This document shows, piece by piece, positions 10,630 through 22,887 of a stretch of 64,000 bases of DNA. The notes beneath the pieces were generated by a model, which worked only from the letters and a program-made list of their open reading frames with translations, did not search any database and was not told where the DNA came from. Source of the stretch: Artemia franciscana (Eukaryota > Arthropoda > Branchiopoda > Anostraca > Artemiidae); NCBI RefSeq assembly GCF_032884065.1, contig NC_088864.1, positions 20,415,999-20,479,998 of the forward strand. Direction: 5' to 3'. Each line of letters opens with the position of its first letter. Positions within the stretch are counted from its first letter, which is position 1. Both the position numbers and the translations under genes were made by a program.

Positions 10630-11420
10630 GGTATCATACGTTGAGTCCTAATGTCTTGGAGCATACAAGGAATGTATGATCAGTTGCTTTCTCTATATGG
10701 AAATTTATTTTCGTTCGATTTGATATCGCTAATTGAAACATGGAATCATTCTTCTCGTGCAACCTTTCTACCCGGTTACCTGTACGAACAGGTTGTGCGT
10801 AAAGTATCAATAAATAATAAATTCTACGGTGGTAATGGTTCTGATTAAATAATCTACTATCGATGGTTATGTGAAAATTGAAAGTATATCTAATCATTCA
10901 CTTTTGTTATATATTTGTTTTAAATATGAGAACAGGTAAATTTGGGGATAGTACATATTATTCCATAGAATTGTCAAGAAAGGATTGTCGCCAATTCAAG
11001 AAAGTTATAGTGATCTGGAGAATGATATTTTAGAGGGGGAGAGGGGTGGGTTATTTTGATTCGTATACCGTTGCTGAAGCGAGATCACTGGAATTCTTAT
11101 TTCGGATTGAAGAGTTTCATTACACACTGAGCAACGAAGTAAAAACAGTGAAAGTAGAAAAAAGAACATATGGAAAGATGACTCTTAGTGCTTTGTGGAG
11201 AACATATTTTACATAGTTTGGTGATTAGGAATGGCAAATTTGGGAAGGATAAGGGTAAGGACAAGTGGACTAGCTTTTCACGATCGATTTCAACTGTTAT
11301 TGATTATGCACTAGCTGGGACACAATTTACTCTAGAATTTACTGATATGGGTATTCTAGATTTGGTTGAATATGATCATGGAGCTTTTCAGCTTGAGACT
11401 ACGATTGAACTATCTTAGGA
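10630..11420 (+). mobile_element. LINE fragment: endonuclease domain, decayed
   Basis: Plus-strand frames translate to typical APE-type endonuclease segments of a non-LTR retrotransposon. An N-terminal part (10651-10848) reads 'SIQGMYD..SFDLISLIETWNH', matching the start of LINE endonucleases. A C-terminal part (11188-11418) contains 'NGKFGKDKGK', 'TVIDYALAG' and 'ILDLVEYDHGAF', the last equivalent to the catalytic SDH motif. Stops and frameshifts separate the pieces, so the copy is dead. No RT follows within it. Confidence 0.75.
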
Positions 11421-11619
11421 TGACTGTCTTCGAGTCAGAAATTGCAATGATATTCAGTAGCACACTCTAAACTCATGGAAACGAATTAGACACGATTTAC
11501 CAGATAAAGACACTGAAGCATTTAAAGAGGAGTTTCGAAGTATGTAAACAACAAGATGAAATCGTGGGAGGAGTGTGTATACAAGGAAAATCAGGGAGTT
11601 AAAGGAGATAATAGGATGT

Positions 11620-13600
11620 TAATTAGATCGTGTAGTCACAGATTGCTTTCCAGTGTTACCTATAGTTAAAAGCTATAAGGCTTCAATCAAAAATTTTCCA
11701 GAGTCCCTTTATATGGAAGGAATCGTCATAGAAACTTCGGAAGGACTTCATTCGACTGGAAATCGGAAGCTCTACCTCTATTGAAACAGTCAAAAGTAAT
11801 CGGACGGCAACCAGCCCCCTCCCTGTTTTTGCTGTCCTCACTTCAAACAGATCCGATCAAAAGTTTCTGATAACCCTTTGGTTCAAAATACCATTGAGGT
11901 AAAATAAGGGGTTAGCATAGCCCCCCATTCCTACTTGGCCAATGGCTGTAAGTTATGAAAGTTGCTGGTATTTGCATGTATGATTGTTATTTTTGAAAGA
12001 GGTCAAGTTCTATCCTGGGTCTCCCAACCCAGGCTTAGAGGTTTTAAGATGAAACTACCATGAAATGGAAACTTCTGGGGTGGTTGTCGAAGGGGCGTAT
12101 CATTAATAACTTGGAAACAGCTGAGAGTTTTAAGTTGAAAGTTCCAACATGGGTTGAGGAGGATGTTCAAAAGAGAATAGAGAGTAGCTTGACAATGATC
12201 AAAATTTCGAGAAAACTATTTTCAGAACAGATCCAATAGTTATTCCTCCAGGCACCACATGATCCCCCACAGTCATTAGGGCAAGTGTTGTAAACTATGG
12301 AATTTACCCATTGTCTTCATACATTATTTATCATGGGGAATGCTAGGTGGGTCTAAAGTTACTATGGGTATTAATGTGAAGCTTCAGGATTGTTGAGTGG
12401 ATGTTGAACTAAATCAAGAGACTCTATGTGCAGGTTATAAAAAAGCAAATTGAACAAATGAAAATACAGAAAGACGTATTGAAAAAGGATTATCTGCTAT
12501 ATCTCAGAAGTGGCATAGGGGATTAAGTTAGAAATTTCAGGGAATGTTGAGGAAGACGTTCAAAAATGATCAGAGGGCCACTAGATCCCTCCCCTGGGAT
12601 CTAGATATGAGTTTCTTAGCTGCCTTACCCCAAACATGGCCAATTAATTTTTTAAGATTAAATATAGTCTAGAGTTCAATTTGCTAAACCTCGGAGAATA
12701 ATACGAACCTCATAGCTATCTGCGCAAAGCCTGTAAGTTATTCAAGTTGCCTATTCTTTACATATATTGTTGGTTTTTTTTTTTAGAAAAGAGTGGCAGG
12801 ATTGATCGTGGCTCTACAGAATGGTATAGGACATTAAGCTTAAACTTTCGGTAAATGTTGAAGAGGTTACTATAAAAAATCGAAAAGCACTAAGCACAAG
12901 CCGGTTATCAAGAGAACGTATCATCACTATCTCAGGGACAGCCGAGGGAATGGAGTTGCAACTTGTATGGCACGTCGAGGGGATGTCAGAAAGTGATCGA
13001 AGGGATATAAGTCCCTCGCTCCACCCTTTTTTCTATCACTCCTACTACAGTAATTAAAATTTTGGGTTTTCAGAAAATTTTAGAAGTCCAATAACTTTGC
13101 CTCAACGCATGACATCAATCCATCCTCCACGTTCCTTGGGCAAGGGTTATAAATTATACACTTGCCCTTTGTTTACATATAGGATTTATTCTTGAGAAAT
13201 GGTTGAGCTAAGGGTATTAAGGGGAGCCTTCAGGGAATGTTGAAGGGCGTGTTAAACTATATGAATATGGAGCGCTGCTCAAAATGTTGAGATAGACATT
13301 TTGCTCGTAAGAGTCAAAATGTCTAATGACTATGCCTCCGGGGATGGCATGACCCCCCATAGCCTCGCTGGCGTGTGTGGTATATTATGTCATCTGTCCA
13401 TTTTTTTTACATATAGGACACAATTGGGCAATGAGGGAACGTCTGATCCTAGGTAAGTCCCAAAAGACTATGGGTATATTAAGTTGAGAACCTTCAGGTT
13501 GTCTTGAACTAAACCAAAAGACATATTGTGCCTCCAGGCAATCAACAGGATGAATCTTTAATATGATAAGACTGGCTGAGAGTATTAACTTGAAAGTTTC
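11620..13600. repeat. Degenerate long-period tandem repeat
   Basis: A block of the type 'catgaYcccccacag..ttaggg..gtgtaagttatgRaatt..cca..tttacatatag' recurs near 11930, 12262, 12700, 13100 and 13350, so units are about 300-430 bp. Interspersed are 'ttgaactaaaYcaaRagac' blocks (12403, 13508), the hallmark of the shorter-period array at 17435-18420. Units are highly diverged and no ORF spans them. Confidence 0.5.
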
Positions 13601-13605
13601 AGAGC

Positions 13606-14015
13606 TATTACGCTGCTACTGTCACTGTCACTATGACTTCTTGCAGCTGTTGTTATGTACGATTGCAAATATTGTGATTACAACTTTTAAAACTTACAAC
13701 TCCGATTATTACAAGGATTACTAGTGGCTGTACTTGTGACTACTTTCGACTGCGACTGCTTGTGACTGTGACTACTTATGACAGTGACTACGTGTGACGA
13801 CTGTGATTAACTATGAACAAGACTTCTTACAACTGCCAGTACGATCCTTCCGACAACAATTACTTGAGACTACGACTGTTTTCGACTACGACTGTGTCCA
13901 CTTGTAATTGCAACTATATTTGGCTGCGACTAATGACTATAGCGACGGCAACTTTTTATAGCTGCGCCTAAGACTACTATTAATTCCCCGATTTTGACTG
14001 AGTACTGCTAATGTA
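13606..14015. repeat. GACTAC-type degenerate minisatellite
   Basis: About 410 bp dominated by permutations of 'gactac', 'gactgc' and 'gtgact', interrupted by single-base changes. It is non-coding. It abuts the 3' tail of the LINE at 14022. Confidence 0.6.
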
Positions 14016-14130
14016 ACCACGAGTATAATAATAATAATAATAATTTATTTGTCACCCACTTCACAAAACAGAGGTTAGGTGGAGTAAAATACAAAAGAAA
14101 AACAGCAAAAGTAATTCACAAGAAACAAAT

Positions 14131-16776
14131 TTAATCACATACAGAAAAAAGACGGATAAGGCGATTAAAACATCCTAGCCTATAAACCGCTTCAATAGCC
14201 AGCTTCGCAGATAATTTTTCGAAAGCACCAGTAATATCTGTCGCATAATACTTTTTAACCAGTTTTGTATTCCGGTAAGAACGAGGTAGGTATAAAAGAA
14301 ATTTGCAGTACCGGTAATAATTTATGCGAATACGTTTTACATCACCAGTCAACAGAAGTGGCCTAATACCAGAACAGAAGAGCACAGAATGATCAAAAAA
14401 ATTTGAGTAAAGCCGAGTTAGCGCTCTTCTCCTATAGTGTCCACGATTTGCTACAATCTTAGAGTAACCGAGCCTCAGCTTATCACTAATATCTTTGACA
14501 GCGCGAGACCGGAGAGTATTCATAGAATCGCAAACTGTTATACCAAGCCAACGAAACGATTTAACACGAGGAATACTAAAACCATCGCAGTATAGTGATT
14601 CTGAACAATTATTACCGTTGGAAACAAGAAACTCGCACTTGTCAATATTTAGGTACAGGCCGATATCACGGAAAGCCGAAGTAACTGACTTCACTGAACG
14701 GGCAAGACCAGACTCAGTTTGACTAATTAGAAGAAGGTCATCCGCATAAGCCAGATATGAGATATCAGATGGTCCTAGTAGGAACGTAGTCGATATTTTT
14801 GATAATACATTATCAATACAAGCATTAAAAATATACGGCGAAAGAACTCCCCCTTGTCTTACACTGCAACGAACAGGGATATGACCAAAATAAGAATTAT
14901 CTAATTACTTAAGGCGAAGGTAAGAATGCGAGTACCAAAAACGAAACACGTGAATTACCGACGGATTTACTCCTCTCTGGCATAATGCTGTTCATGCTTG
15001 AGTATGACAAATACTGTCAAATGCTTTAGACAAGTCTAGGGTTGCGAAACGAGTGCGATGGGCATCTTTTAATAAAGAAGTCAAAGCACGGTGAGCATAC
15101 TGACAGCCTAGCCCAGATCTAAAACCAAATTGATTATCATCATTTAGAGCAAGCTTAGTGATATAAGGTAGTAGGAGGTGTTCAAAAAGCTTGCTAATAG
15201 TACAAGCTACCGTTATGGGCCTATAAGAACTACAAGAAAAAGGATCTTTTCCTTTTTTTAGAAGTGACGTAACGCTACCGCATAAGAACGAGTCGGGCAC
15301 ACGAACTACTCAAACACATTTGTAAAAACAGTTGGAGATGAGATACCAGTTCAAAAGAATTCGGAACAAGATTCAAAACATTAATTTCATCAACATCCAA
15401 AGATTTTGATTTTAAACCCTTAATACCTTTAACAATAGCCCACTTTTCAACTGGAATCACATGTCTCTGACATAAACGTGACGGCAAATTCTTTTCAAGC
15501 AAACATGAGAAACGCTTATGCACTGCATAGTTAACATTCGAAAATATTTTTGAATAATGTTCAATCCAAGATAAACGAGATATAATATCACTAGAACTTG
15601 CATCCGAAAACTTGGCAGAATTTATCACTTTTCGCCACTCACTATTACTTTTCGGAAAAGTTTCCCCGGAGTAACGAACGGAACGAAGATGGCGTTTATA
15701 TTCGAGTTTCGTCTTTTGGTTTAGATCAAACGCAGTACCCGAGAAGGTCGACCACAGGCAGATCAGATTCTTAACCAAAATTTGGCCTTATTCTTTACTT
15801 TTTTCAGCAAAGAATCACACTTCCAAATTGGTTTTTGGGTATTCCGCCTGACACGGATCAGCGGGATGGCCACATCTTCAGCTTGCTTTATACATAAGAT
15901 AATGTTACTATAATAGCGATTCAAATCAGCACGAGCATTGTCAATAATAGGGTACGCATTTGTGTAAAGAAGATGGAAAGGGACATGTACGGTGGACAGT
16001 AGAGCTCCAAGTGTAGCAAGCTAAAGAGGCATGTTCGCACTAGACCAATCACGTTTTTCAAACCACTTATGCGACATTGAGGGTTGGTTCGAGTATATGT
16101 CAGAAGTAACCATATCAAAATACAGAGGTAAATGATCATAATCTCTCTCATCTTCATCAACATGTACTGCTGAAGTTTGTAATGAATTATGGCAGATTCA
16201 GTGGTCTAAATTTGAGACAGAACCACTATAGTGGATATATGTAAAACTGAGGTCTTTCGTTAGGACCTTAAATACTGAGGGTAAACACTGAAAAAGCGCT
16301 TCCTTTCGTGTCGAGGAAACGGTGATGTCCCAGTTTAAGTCGCCTATAAGCACCCACTTGTATCCCAGACGCTCAGTACCAGATATGAGAGTCTTTAATT
16401 TATTGCAGGCATTCGCATAGCTGGAGAAGGAAGAAACAGATCTTCTATTATGGGGCAAATAGGCGTTGATTATGATCACATCTGAAAGCCGGATTGAAAT
16501 ATAGTGTTCAGAGGATTGGTAGCAGCTAGGAGACAAATAGCTAGGCAGAGATCGCTTAATTATACAGGCAAGACCGCCAGAAGGCCTGCCTCGGGTATGT
16601 CGGGCATTCGTGATGAAAACAGCATGTTGAGAACTTTGCCTTAGAAAGTTTACACTGCAACTTGGGAGCAGGTGTTCTTGTAAGAGAAAAACATCATGAT
16701 TAGCTAGTTTCTCATCAAGGCTTAACACTTTATCCTTTGTCCCATTGATGTTGAAAGAGCAAACTGAGACTTTCAC
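14131..16776 (-). pseudogene. LINE ORF2: endonuclease plus reverse transcriptase, broken
   Basis: The first 190 residues form the APE endonuclease (start VSVCSFNINGT; 'FLLQEHLL'; 'WVLIGDLNWD'; 'SGSVSNLDH'). The RT follows in several frames: 'GSVTSLLKKGKDPFSCSSYR' and 'ATLDLSKAFDSICH' at 14992-15300, then the active-site box AYADDLL at about 14737-14760, then the thumb/C-terminal part to 14131. There is no ATG at the endonuclease start, only GTG directly after the ORF1 stop. Frameshifts near 16198, 15790, 15290 and 14990-14700 make it non-functional. Confidence 0.9.
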
Positions 16777-17425
16777 TCATGATTGCAAGCGAGAAGGTCG
16801 TGGAACTTTGGAATTAGCAAGAGCCTTTAGTTTGGAGCAACGAAACCTGTAATCAACATGATCTCCTCTACAATTTGCACACTTTGGGGTGTTACTGCAA
16901 GGTGAGTCACTGGAGTTCATATGGGGACCAGAGCACCGTGAGCATTTGTAATTTTTATCGGGACATTTTGTAGCAAAGTGGTCAGGTGATTGACATTTCC
17001 TGCAGCACCTAGGAATTCCCCGATATTCTTACACTCTGAATAGTTCATAGCCTATCTTCAGTCCAGATTTAAGGGCCGAGGAAAGAGAAATTTCGTCTTC
17101 GAACGTAATTTTCACACAATTTGAGCTCCCAATTCTCACAGCATCTTGAACACCCCTGCAAGCTTTAAGAGGCGCAAGATCAAGATCTTGTTCAACGCCT
17201 TTCATGATACCAAAAAACTTTTTCTCCACCATTTTTGCTTCACAATCACGAAAAACCGAGCGCGCAGATTTGCAAAAGTCAGCAGCGGCCATGCTATCGA
17301 TGTTCACAATCAATTTATCACCAGAGGCTCGCACAGTATCAATGCACTCGTGACCAGAAATACAGTCAATTATTTCCTTCCGTTTAGATGCATTATTGCA
17401 TCTGCTACTGCTACTATTAAACCAG
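16777..17425 (-). pseudogene. LINE ORF1 fragment (gag-like, CCHC zinc knuckles)
   Basis: The N-terminus is missing at the element's truncated 5' end. After about 130 residues including 'SALKSGLKIGYELFRV' there is an in-frame TAA (17029-17031), then three Cys/His knuckles: CCRKCQSPDHFATKC, CSRCSGPHMNSSDSPC and CANCRGDHVDYRFRC. Such knuckles bind nucleic acid in the LINE ribonucleoprotein. The frame ends at TGA (16777-16779), and the endonuclease frame follows immediately in the same register. Confidence 0.85.
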
Positions 17426-17434
17426 ATCAAAAGA

Positions 17435-18420
17435 GTTTATATGCATCCAGATTGTCAAAAGTCCTTATCTGCAGGATCTGAATAATAACTAAGGTTATTA
17501 AGTTCAACATTTTAAGCAATAATGAGGGGTATGTCGAACTGAATTGAGAGACTACATCTGTATCCAAGTGCTCGAAAGACCGTAAGTGTAATATCTCGGA
17601 AGCTGTTAAGGATATTAAGTTGAAACTTTTAGAGAATAATGAGAGCAGATCTGTACTACATCAAAAGCCACTAAGTGCATCCATACCGTCAAAAGGGTAT
17701 ATCTCAGTGTATCTAAATTGAGCTAGGAACAGTAACGGATATTAAGTTTAAACTTTCCGGGACTATTAAAGAGATTTTAAACTATATTAAAAAGCACTGT
17801 AGGCATCAAGGTTTTGAAAACAACGCACTTTCGATATATCAAGAACAGCTAAAGAGTATTAAACTGATATTTCCAGAGTTATTCTAAGGGGGGTGCTGAA
17901 TCTAAGGACTCTATGGGAATATCAGTTTTTCAAAGGGCGTACCTACGATATTTTATTAAAGGCTAAGATTATTAATTTGAAACTTTCAGATAATTTAGAA
18001 GATACATCAAACTAAAAGACACCATGTGCATTCAGGTGCCGAAATGGTATGTCTGCAAATTGTTAAAAGAGCTTATATGCAAGGACTCAGGGATAGCTAA
18101 TGGTATTGAATTTGAACTTTCATGGAACAGTAAGCCTAAAAATATACTAGTGCAATGTGCATCAAGGTTGTCAAAATGATATGTGCAATATTTCAGGAAC
18201 AACAAGGGTGTTAAGTCAAGTCAAACTTTTCAGGGAATGTTAGGGGGTTATTCGAACAAATGAAAAGACACTATTAAGCATCCAATCTGTCAAAGGGGTG
18301 TTCGTTAAAAATTTCAAGAATGGTAAACGTATTAAGTTTGAACTTTAGGAGAAATATGGAAGGGATATTGAACTCAATAAAAAAGCATTATGTGCATCCA
18401 GTTTGCCAGAATAACATATT
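17435..18420. repeat. 118-bp satellite, about eight degenerate units
   Basis: The motif 'tattaagttgaaactttcag' and variants recurs at about 17499, 17618, 17738, 17856, 17966, 18098, 18208 and 18328, giving a period of about 118 bp. Each unit also has 'ctaaatcaaaagacactatgtgcatcca' and 'atatctcaggaacagctaa' type blocks. Unit-to-unit divergence is high, so the array is old. Confidence 0.75.
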
Positions 18421-19000
18421 TTCGACATTAGATTTAGCAAACACTCATGTTAAAGTCATTTGTCTTAAAGAGTCAGAAATAAAGAGATTTGAATGATTCC
18501 CCTGTTACTTTTTATCCTCTGATTTCATTTTTTTCTTACGTAATACTTTGAAAATTCTCCCAGAAGGAATCTTTGGAATATATCATTCATAAATTACTGT
18601 TGAATCGAAATTTTAGTTCGAGAACCTTTCCCAGCCTGGATACAACTCTCATATGACCTTATGCAACATAAGAAATTGAATAAGAATCTGATATTTCAGA
18701 TCTTAGGCTGGAAGCCTGAAAACTAGAGAAAGAATCATTATCTTAACCAACGATAAAGCTTTAACTATAAAAGGAAAGACAAAAATAAATTATGAAAAAA
18801 AAAGTTGACAAAATAAGTTCTTCAAGGACGAACAAGCATAGATTTTTGTACAATTCAAACTATTTAAAGAATAAATGAAACCAAAAGTGGACAAAAGTTA
18901 AAAATAAACGATCATACAGAATGCTAAAGATAACAGATACTCATGTAGAATAATAAATAAATATTCAAATGAGTAAAATTTAAACTGAATATTCAAGCCA
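18421..19000. other. No gene recognised
   Basis: AT-rich sequence. From about 18955 it resembles the outer flank of foldback family B copy 1. No ORF of interest. Confidence 0.35.
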
Positions 19001-19434
19001 AACTTAAAATAAATAGAAATTCCCACAAAAAGGAGGTTAGCTAAAGTCACGAATCCCTAGCAGTAAACCTTCTAAAATGTATTTTTTCTGTTACGATTTG
19101 TTGAAAGTAAGATATATTTTAAACATATTCTTTGAAATTATAAAATTGAAAAGTTAAACTACTGTTAAACAAGATCTTGAATCTTGAACAGCCAAAATTT
19201 CCAAGAATTAATGTCATTACGCTACAATCTACTTCATTTTCCTTAATTCTGCCCAGTCATCTTGATTATTATAATTATTTTTTTCTGCCAATGTTTCGGA
19301 AAATTAAGGTACACTGAAAAATACATATGGTTTTCAATAAAGCGTGTGACACAATAGATTTTCGAATACTTACGACTAGAGGGGGAGAAGTCAAGCTTCT
19401 ATTTGTAGTAATTTCTGCTCGTTTTAAGTTTTAC
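19001..19434. repeat. Foldback element, family B, copy 2
   Basis: Same length class as the copy at 4893 and the same outer sequence: aaaataaatagaaattccca at the left against tagtaatttctgctcgtttt at the right, with matching inner 'ggaggttagctaaagtcac' and 'agtcaagcttctatt' positions. It is more diverged than copy 1. Between 19435 and 19740 several solo 'gttttaagtt' ends are scattered. Confidence 0.55.
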
Positions 19435-19739
19435 TTTAGTATTAATTGTAATTTTCACTTGTTTTAGAATTTAATTATTCATCAGTATCAGTACCTGTTA
19501 CTTTGATATTTAATGTAATTTTTATTTTAATTTATGTTTGTTTTAGGTTTAAGTTCTTCTTTGACAGTACATTCTGTTCGTATTCAATTTTAATTATAAT
19601 AAACTGTATATCTGCTTGTTTTAAGTTTTAAAATAGTTTTTTAGTTTTCTTTGAGCTACCTCTTTTTTGGAAAGTTTTTTGTTTGATAATTCAACGACAA
19701 AGGAAAGAAACAATAACCTTTATTTGATTTGGATTGCAA

Positions 19740-20040
19740 AATTAAATAAAAAAAAACAATTTTTTCAACTGAAAGTAAGGAGTGACGTTAAAACTTAAAA
19801 CGAACAGAAACTATTCCGTATATGAAAGGGACTGTCCCTTCCTCAACCCCTCGCTCTTTACGCTAAGGTTTGATTATTTGTCACAACTTTAATATTTAAA
19901 ACAATAAAAACTATAGAGCGAGGGAATGAGGAAGGCTCAGCCCTTTTCATATAGGGATCAATTTTTGTTCGTTTTAAGTTTTACCGTTGCTCCTTACCTT
20001 CAGTTAAAGAAAAACTTGTTTGTTCTTTATTTAATTTTTG
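19740..20040. repeat. Foldback family A, copy
   Basis: Left arm 'ctgaaagtaaggagtgacgt..cgaacagaaactattccgta', right arm from about 19910 ('atagagcgaggga') to 'aaacttgtttgttctttattt'. The centre is shortened in the right arm. Confidence 0.7.
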
Positions 20041-20730
20041 AACGTTTTACAACTAATGCAGATTCGAATTCGGCTCACCGTGTATATGAAATTAAAATGA
20101 GATTTGCATATTAATTTTGGCAGATTTATTCCGTATATGAAGGGTTTCTTTCTCCTCAATACCTTGCTCTTAACGTTAAAGCTGTTAGGAATTTTAAAAA
20201 AGCTTGCTATTTTAATTAAAGGGCCCCCGTGTTCCAGTTTTAGTAAGCACTTAAGCCTTAGAGTAAGTAGTAAGGTATAGGTAATTAATTTATGTTTGTT
20301 TTTCAAATAATGCGGTAAATCTACCTCATCCTCTATGAAATATAACCCTCCCCCTTACGGAAAACTACTCTGTGGAAATTTAATCTAACGTAAATTGCAG
20401 CTCCTCCCATCAATTTTTTTCCAGATAGTTCCATCCTCACTGAGAATCCGCCTCCCTGTAAAATTGCTTGGGGACGATTCAGATTGAAATATTTCCCTTG
20501 ACATTCTTTCATTTGAATAAATCTTTAATATCTATTTGGTTTCTCGATCACTCGAGAAATACCCTTTTCCGTAGAAATTATTTTCCGGAAATCAAAACAC
20601 GCGGAAAAAGGCACTGGATAATTCGCGCTGGACATCTCAGCATGAAAATTTTTGCAAAGAGAATGTAAAACTATTAAAAAGAATTTTGTATAGTAATTCT
20701 GTCATCCCCCCCCCCAGTATAATATCTCCC
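20041..20730 (+). repeat. Composite repeat, plus orientation
   Basis: Begins 'tcggctcaccgtgtatatg', then a half family A arm (20125-20190), then blocks that are the reverse of 7421-7770 (tttctcgatcactcgagaaatac; ggacgattcagattgaaa). It ends near a C8 run, 20707-20714. Confidence 0.55.
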
Positions 20731-22327
20731 CTTGAATGAATGAATGAATGTATTTAATACCCCCCCCCCCCCCATCAAAGGAAAAACAGGTGGAGCACAC
20801 AAAGAAAAAGAAAACAAGAAAAGGACAAGCCACTGATTCATCTAACAAAAAAAAGAAGAAAAAACAATCAGAAATAGATGCCGACTATTACTAAAATATC
20901 GGCCCATGGGTGGGTCTCGACTGATGAATTATGTCAGAATTGCGACAGAATCGCTTTTTCATGTTTGGTAATACTGTACTGGCGCGAACATACCTATTAC
21001 TTGTTCACGGTGGTAAACACAGCAAGAACTTTTCATACTTGTAGTACAGTGAGCGTAATTTCAGTTTATCTGTAGCCGTAAGAAATAGGCCAAAATGGGC
21101 TAAGGTACAGATAGTGAGGGAAAATCATAGCGTTGTACACCTGGACCAACAGACAACGATCAAGCTTCCTCTTATTTACCACTATACAGCTATATGTAAA
21201 AGAATACCGCTTCTGAAAATGAGAAAGCAGTAACTGCCACGTCTCTAGTATTGACCTTCCAATAGGAAGGCCCAGATATACAATATTTTCCGCGAGCTCA
21301 ACAATAGAATCACCATGTGTGATGCTCCGACCAGCATCTGATTTCGAGTTAAAAAGCAGCACTTGAGACCTTACAGCATTAAACTGAAGTGCAATATGGG
21401 CATACCCTTGGTGTAACTTGATAAAATTAACTTCTTGCCTAAGCAGAGACCGGCTAAGGCTCAGAACATCATTTGCATAACCCATCAAAGACATATCAAT
21501 ACCAAACATAATATAAGTCATTTGTGACTCTGATTGTGGCCTTATAATACTACTATTAAGTACTGTCAGTCACGAAATAGCACCTTATCTTAGCCCCTTC
21601 TTTACTGGAAGAAGGTGATTTCTACGCGGAAAAACAGCAGAATCATATAAGAGACTAGTACACTCTTTAGCTAGTAGAGGGAGTCTAAGTTCCACTTTCA
21701 GATTTTCATAGATGTCATCCAGCAGGGCTAGGATGTAGGGTTCAACCCCGGCCAAGCCCAAATCAACATAATATCCACTTGGAGAAGTGAATCAAATGCG
21801 CGTCTTATATCATTGACAGCTAAAGCGATACTTTTACCGTGTTTTTCTTCATCAACTGAAGCAGATACCAAAGCAGAAAAGGCATGACCACACCCAAGGC
21901 GAGACTGAAAACTGAACTAGTGGGCCTTAACTGTTCATCTAGTTTTCAACTCTTCAATTATCAATTCCTCAAAAAATTTAACAAACAAAGTTGTAAATGT
22001 TATCGGGCGAAAAGACGAACACTCAGAAGGAGATTAATTGTTTTTAAGGATAGGAGTCGAACATCCAATTGAAAAAGGATGTGGGACAAATCCCGGATTA
22101 AATATCATTTTGTAAAGTAGAACTAAGTTTTCGTTAAACAGTTCACCACACGGCGACAAATTCTGTGCAGAAATCCAATCATATCCTTCAGACTTGTTTT
22201 TCTTCAATTTACCAATTGCAGAAATAATCAGGCTCTTCGTAATAACCAGTCCCACACTAGAAGCAAGCTCAAAAAAGTCTCGGAGTTTTACTTTATATGT
22301 ATTTTGCAGATGTGGATCTGGACCAGA

Positions 22328-22333
<6 letters not shown>

Positions 22334-22423
<90 letters not shown>
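22334..22423. repeat. (TA)n microsatellite
   Basis: About 45 uninterrupted TA units inside the decayed LINE reverse transcriptase. Tyr-Ile translations on both strands are artefacts. Confidence 0.97.
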
Positions 22424-22424
<1 letters not shown>

Positions 22425-22616
22425 TGCTCAACCCATAAGGAAAGTTTTATACAAGACGGTATTTGACTTGGCATATCTTTTAAAAGACTGGACCACAACT
22501 TATTTGGCCAAGACCGAACTTCTTCTGAACAAGACGAAATAATTGGACTCCGATGCATAGAAAGCTGTTTTGTAAACTAGTGTGTAGTATTAATAACTTC
22601 GAAGACCACTCTGCCT

Positions 22617-22887
22617 TTCCATGACGAAAGTAAAACAGTTCAAAATAGTGATGAAACCTTTTTATTGACAGTTAACAGATATAAAATGTAACTGGATATT
22701 TCGAACACATATACAATGTTCATCATCAGCAGTAAAACTAAAAAGTTTTACTTTGAAAAAACTAAAAACTTTTTAGTTTTACTGATGATGATGAACACTG
22801 TATATGTGTTCGAAATATCCAGTTAAATTTTATATCTGTTCACTGTCAATAAAAAGGTTTCGTCCCTATTTTGAACTGTTTTACTTT
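22617..22887. repeat. Foldback element, family C, inserted in LINE
   Basis: An almost perfect inverted repeat: the left arm 'aaagtaaaacagttcaaaat' to 'catcagcagtaaaac' is matched by 'gttttactgatgatgatg' to 'attttgaactgttttacttt'. Arms are about 125 bp with a short spacer, and no ORF is present. Flanks carry similar 'tagtgtgtRgtat' words (22579 and 22887), possibly a target duplication, although the left one is about 25 bp from the arm. Confidence 0.75.

Larger units (their letters stand above)
14022..17425 (-). mobile_element. LINE retrotransposon, 5'-truncated, minus strand
   Basis: A 3.4-kb non-LTR element ending (at its 3' end, 14022-14050) in an (ATT)n tail. Its strand encodes, in order, an ORF1 C-terminus with CCHC zinc knuckles, an APE endonuclease and a reverse transcriptase. 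The 5' side is cut at about 17425, where the 118-bp satellite resumes (tgcatccagattgtc), so it is inserted next to or within satellite DNA. Several stops and frameshifts (for example around 16163-16198, 15275-15300 and 14700-14990) show it is inactive. The arrangement (zinc-knuckle ORF1, APE endonuclease, RT) fits the Jockey/I/R1 group of LINEs; I do not assign a clade. Confidence 0.9.

Noticed and set aside
11620..18420. CRISPR-like regular repeats
   Set aside because: Units are contiguous and diverged, without unique spacers or cas genes; they are satellite DNA.
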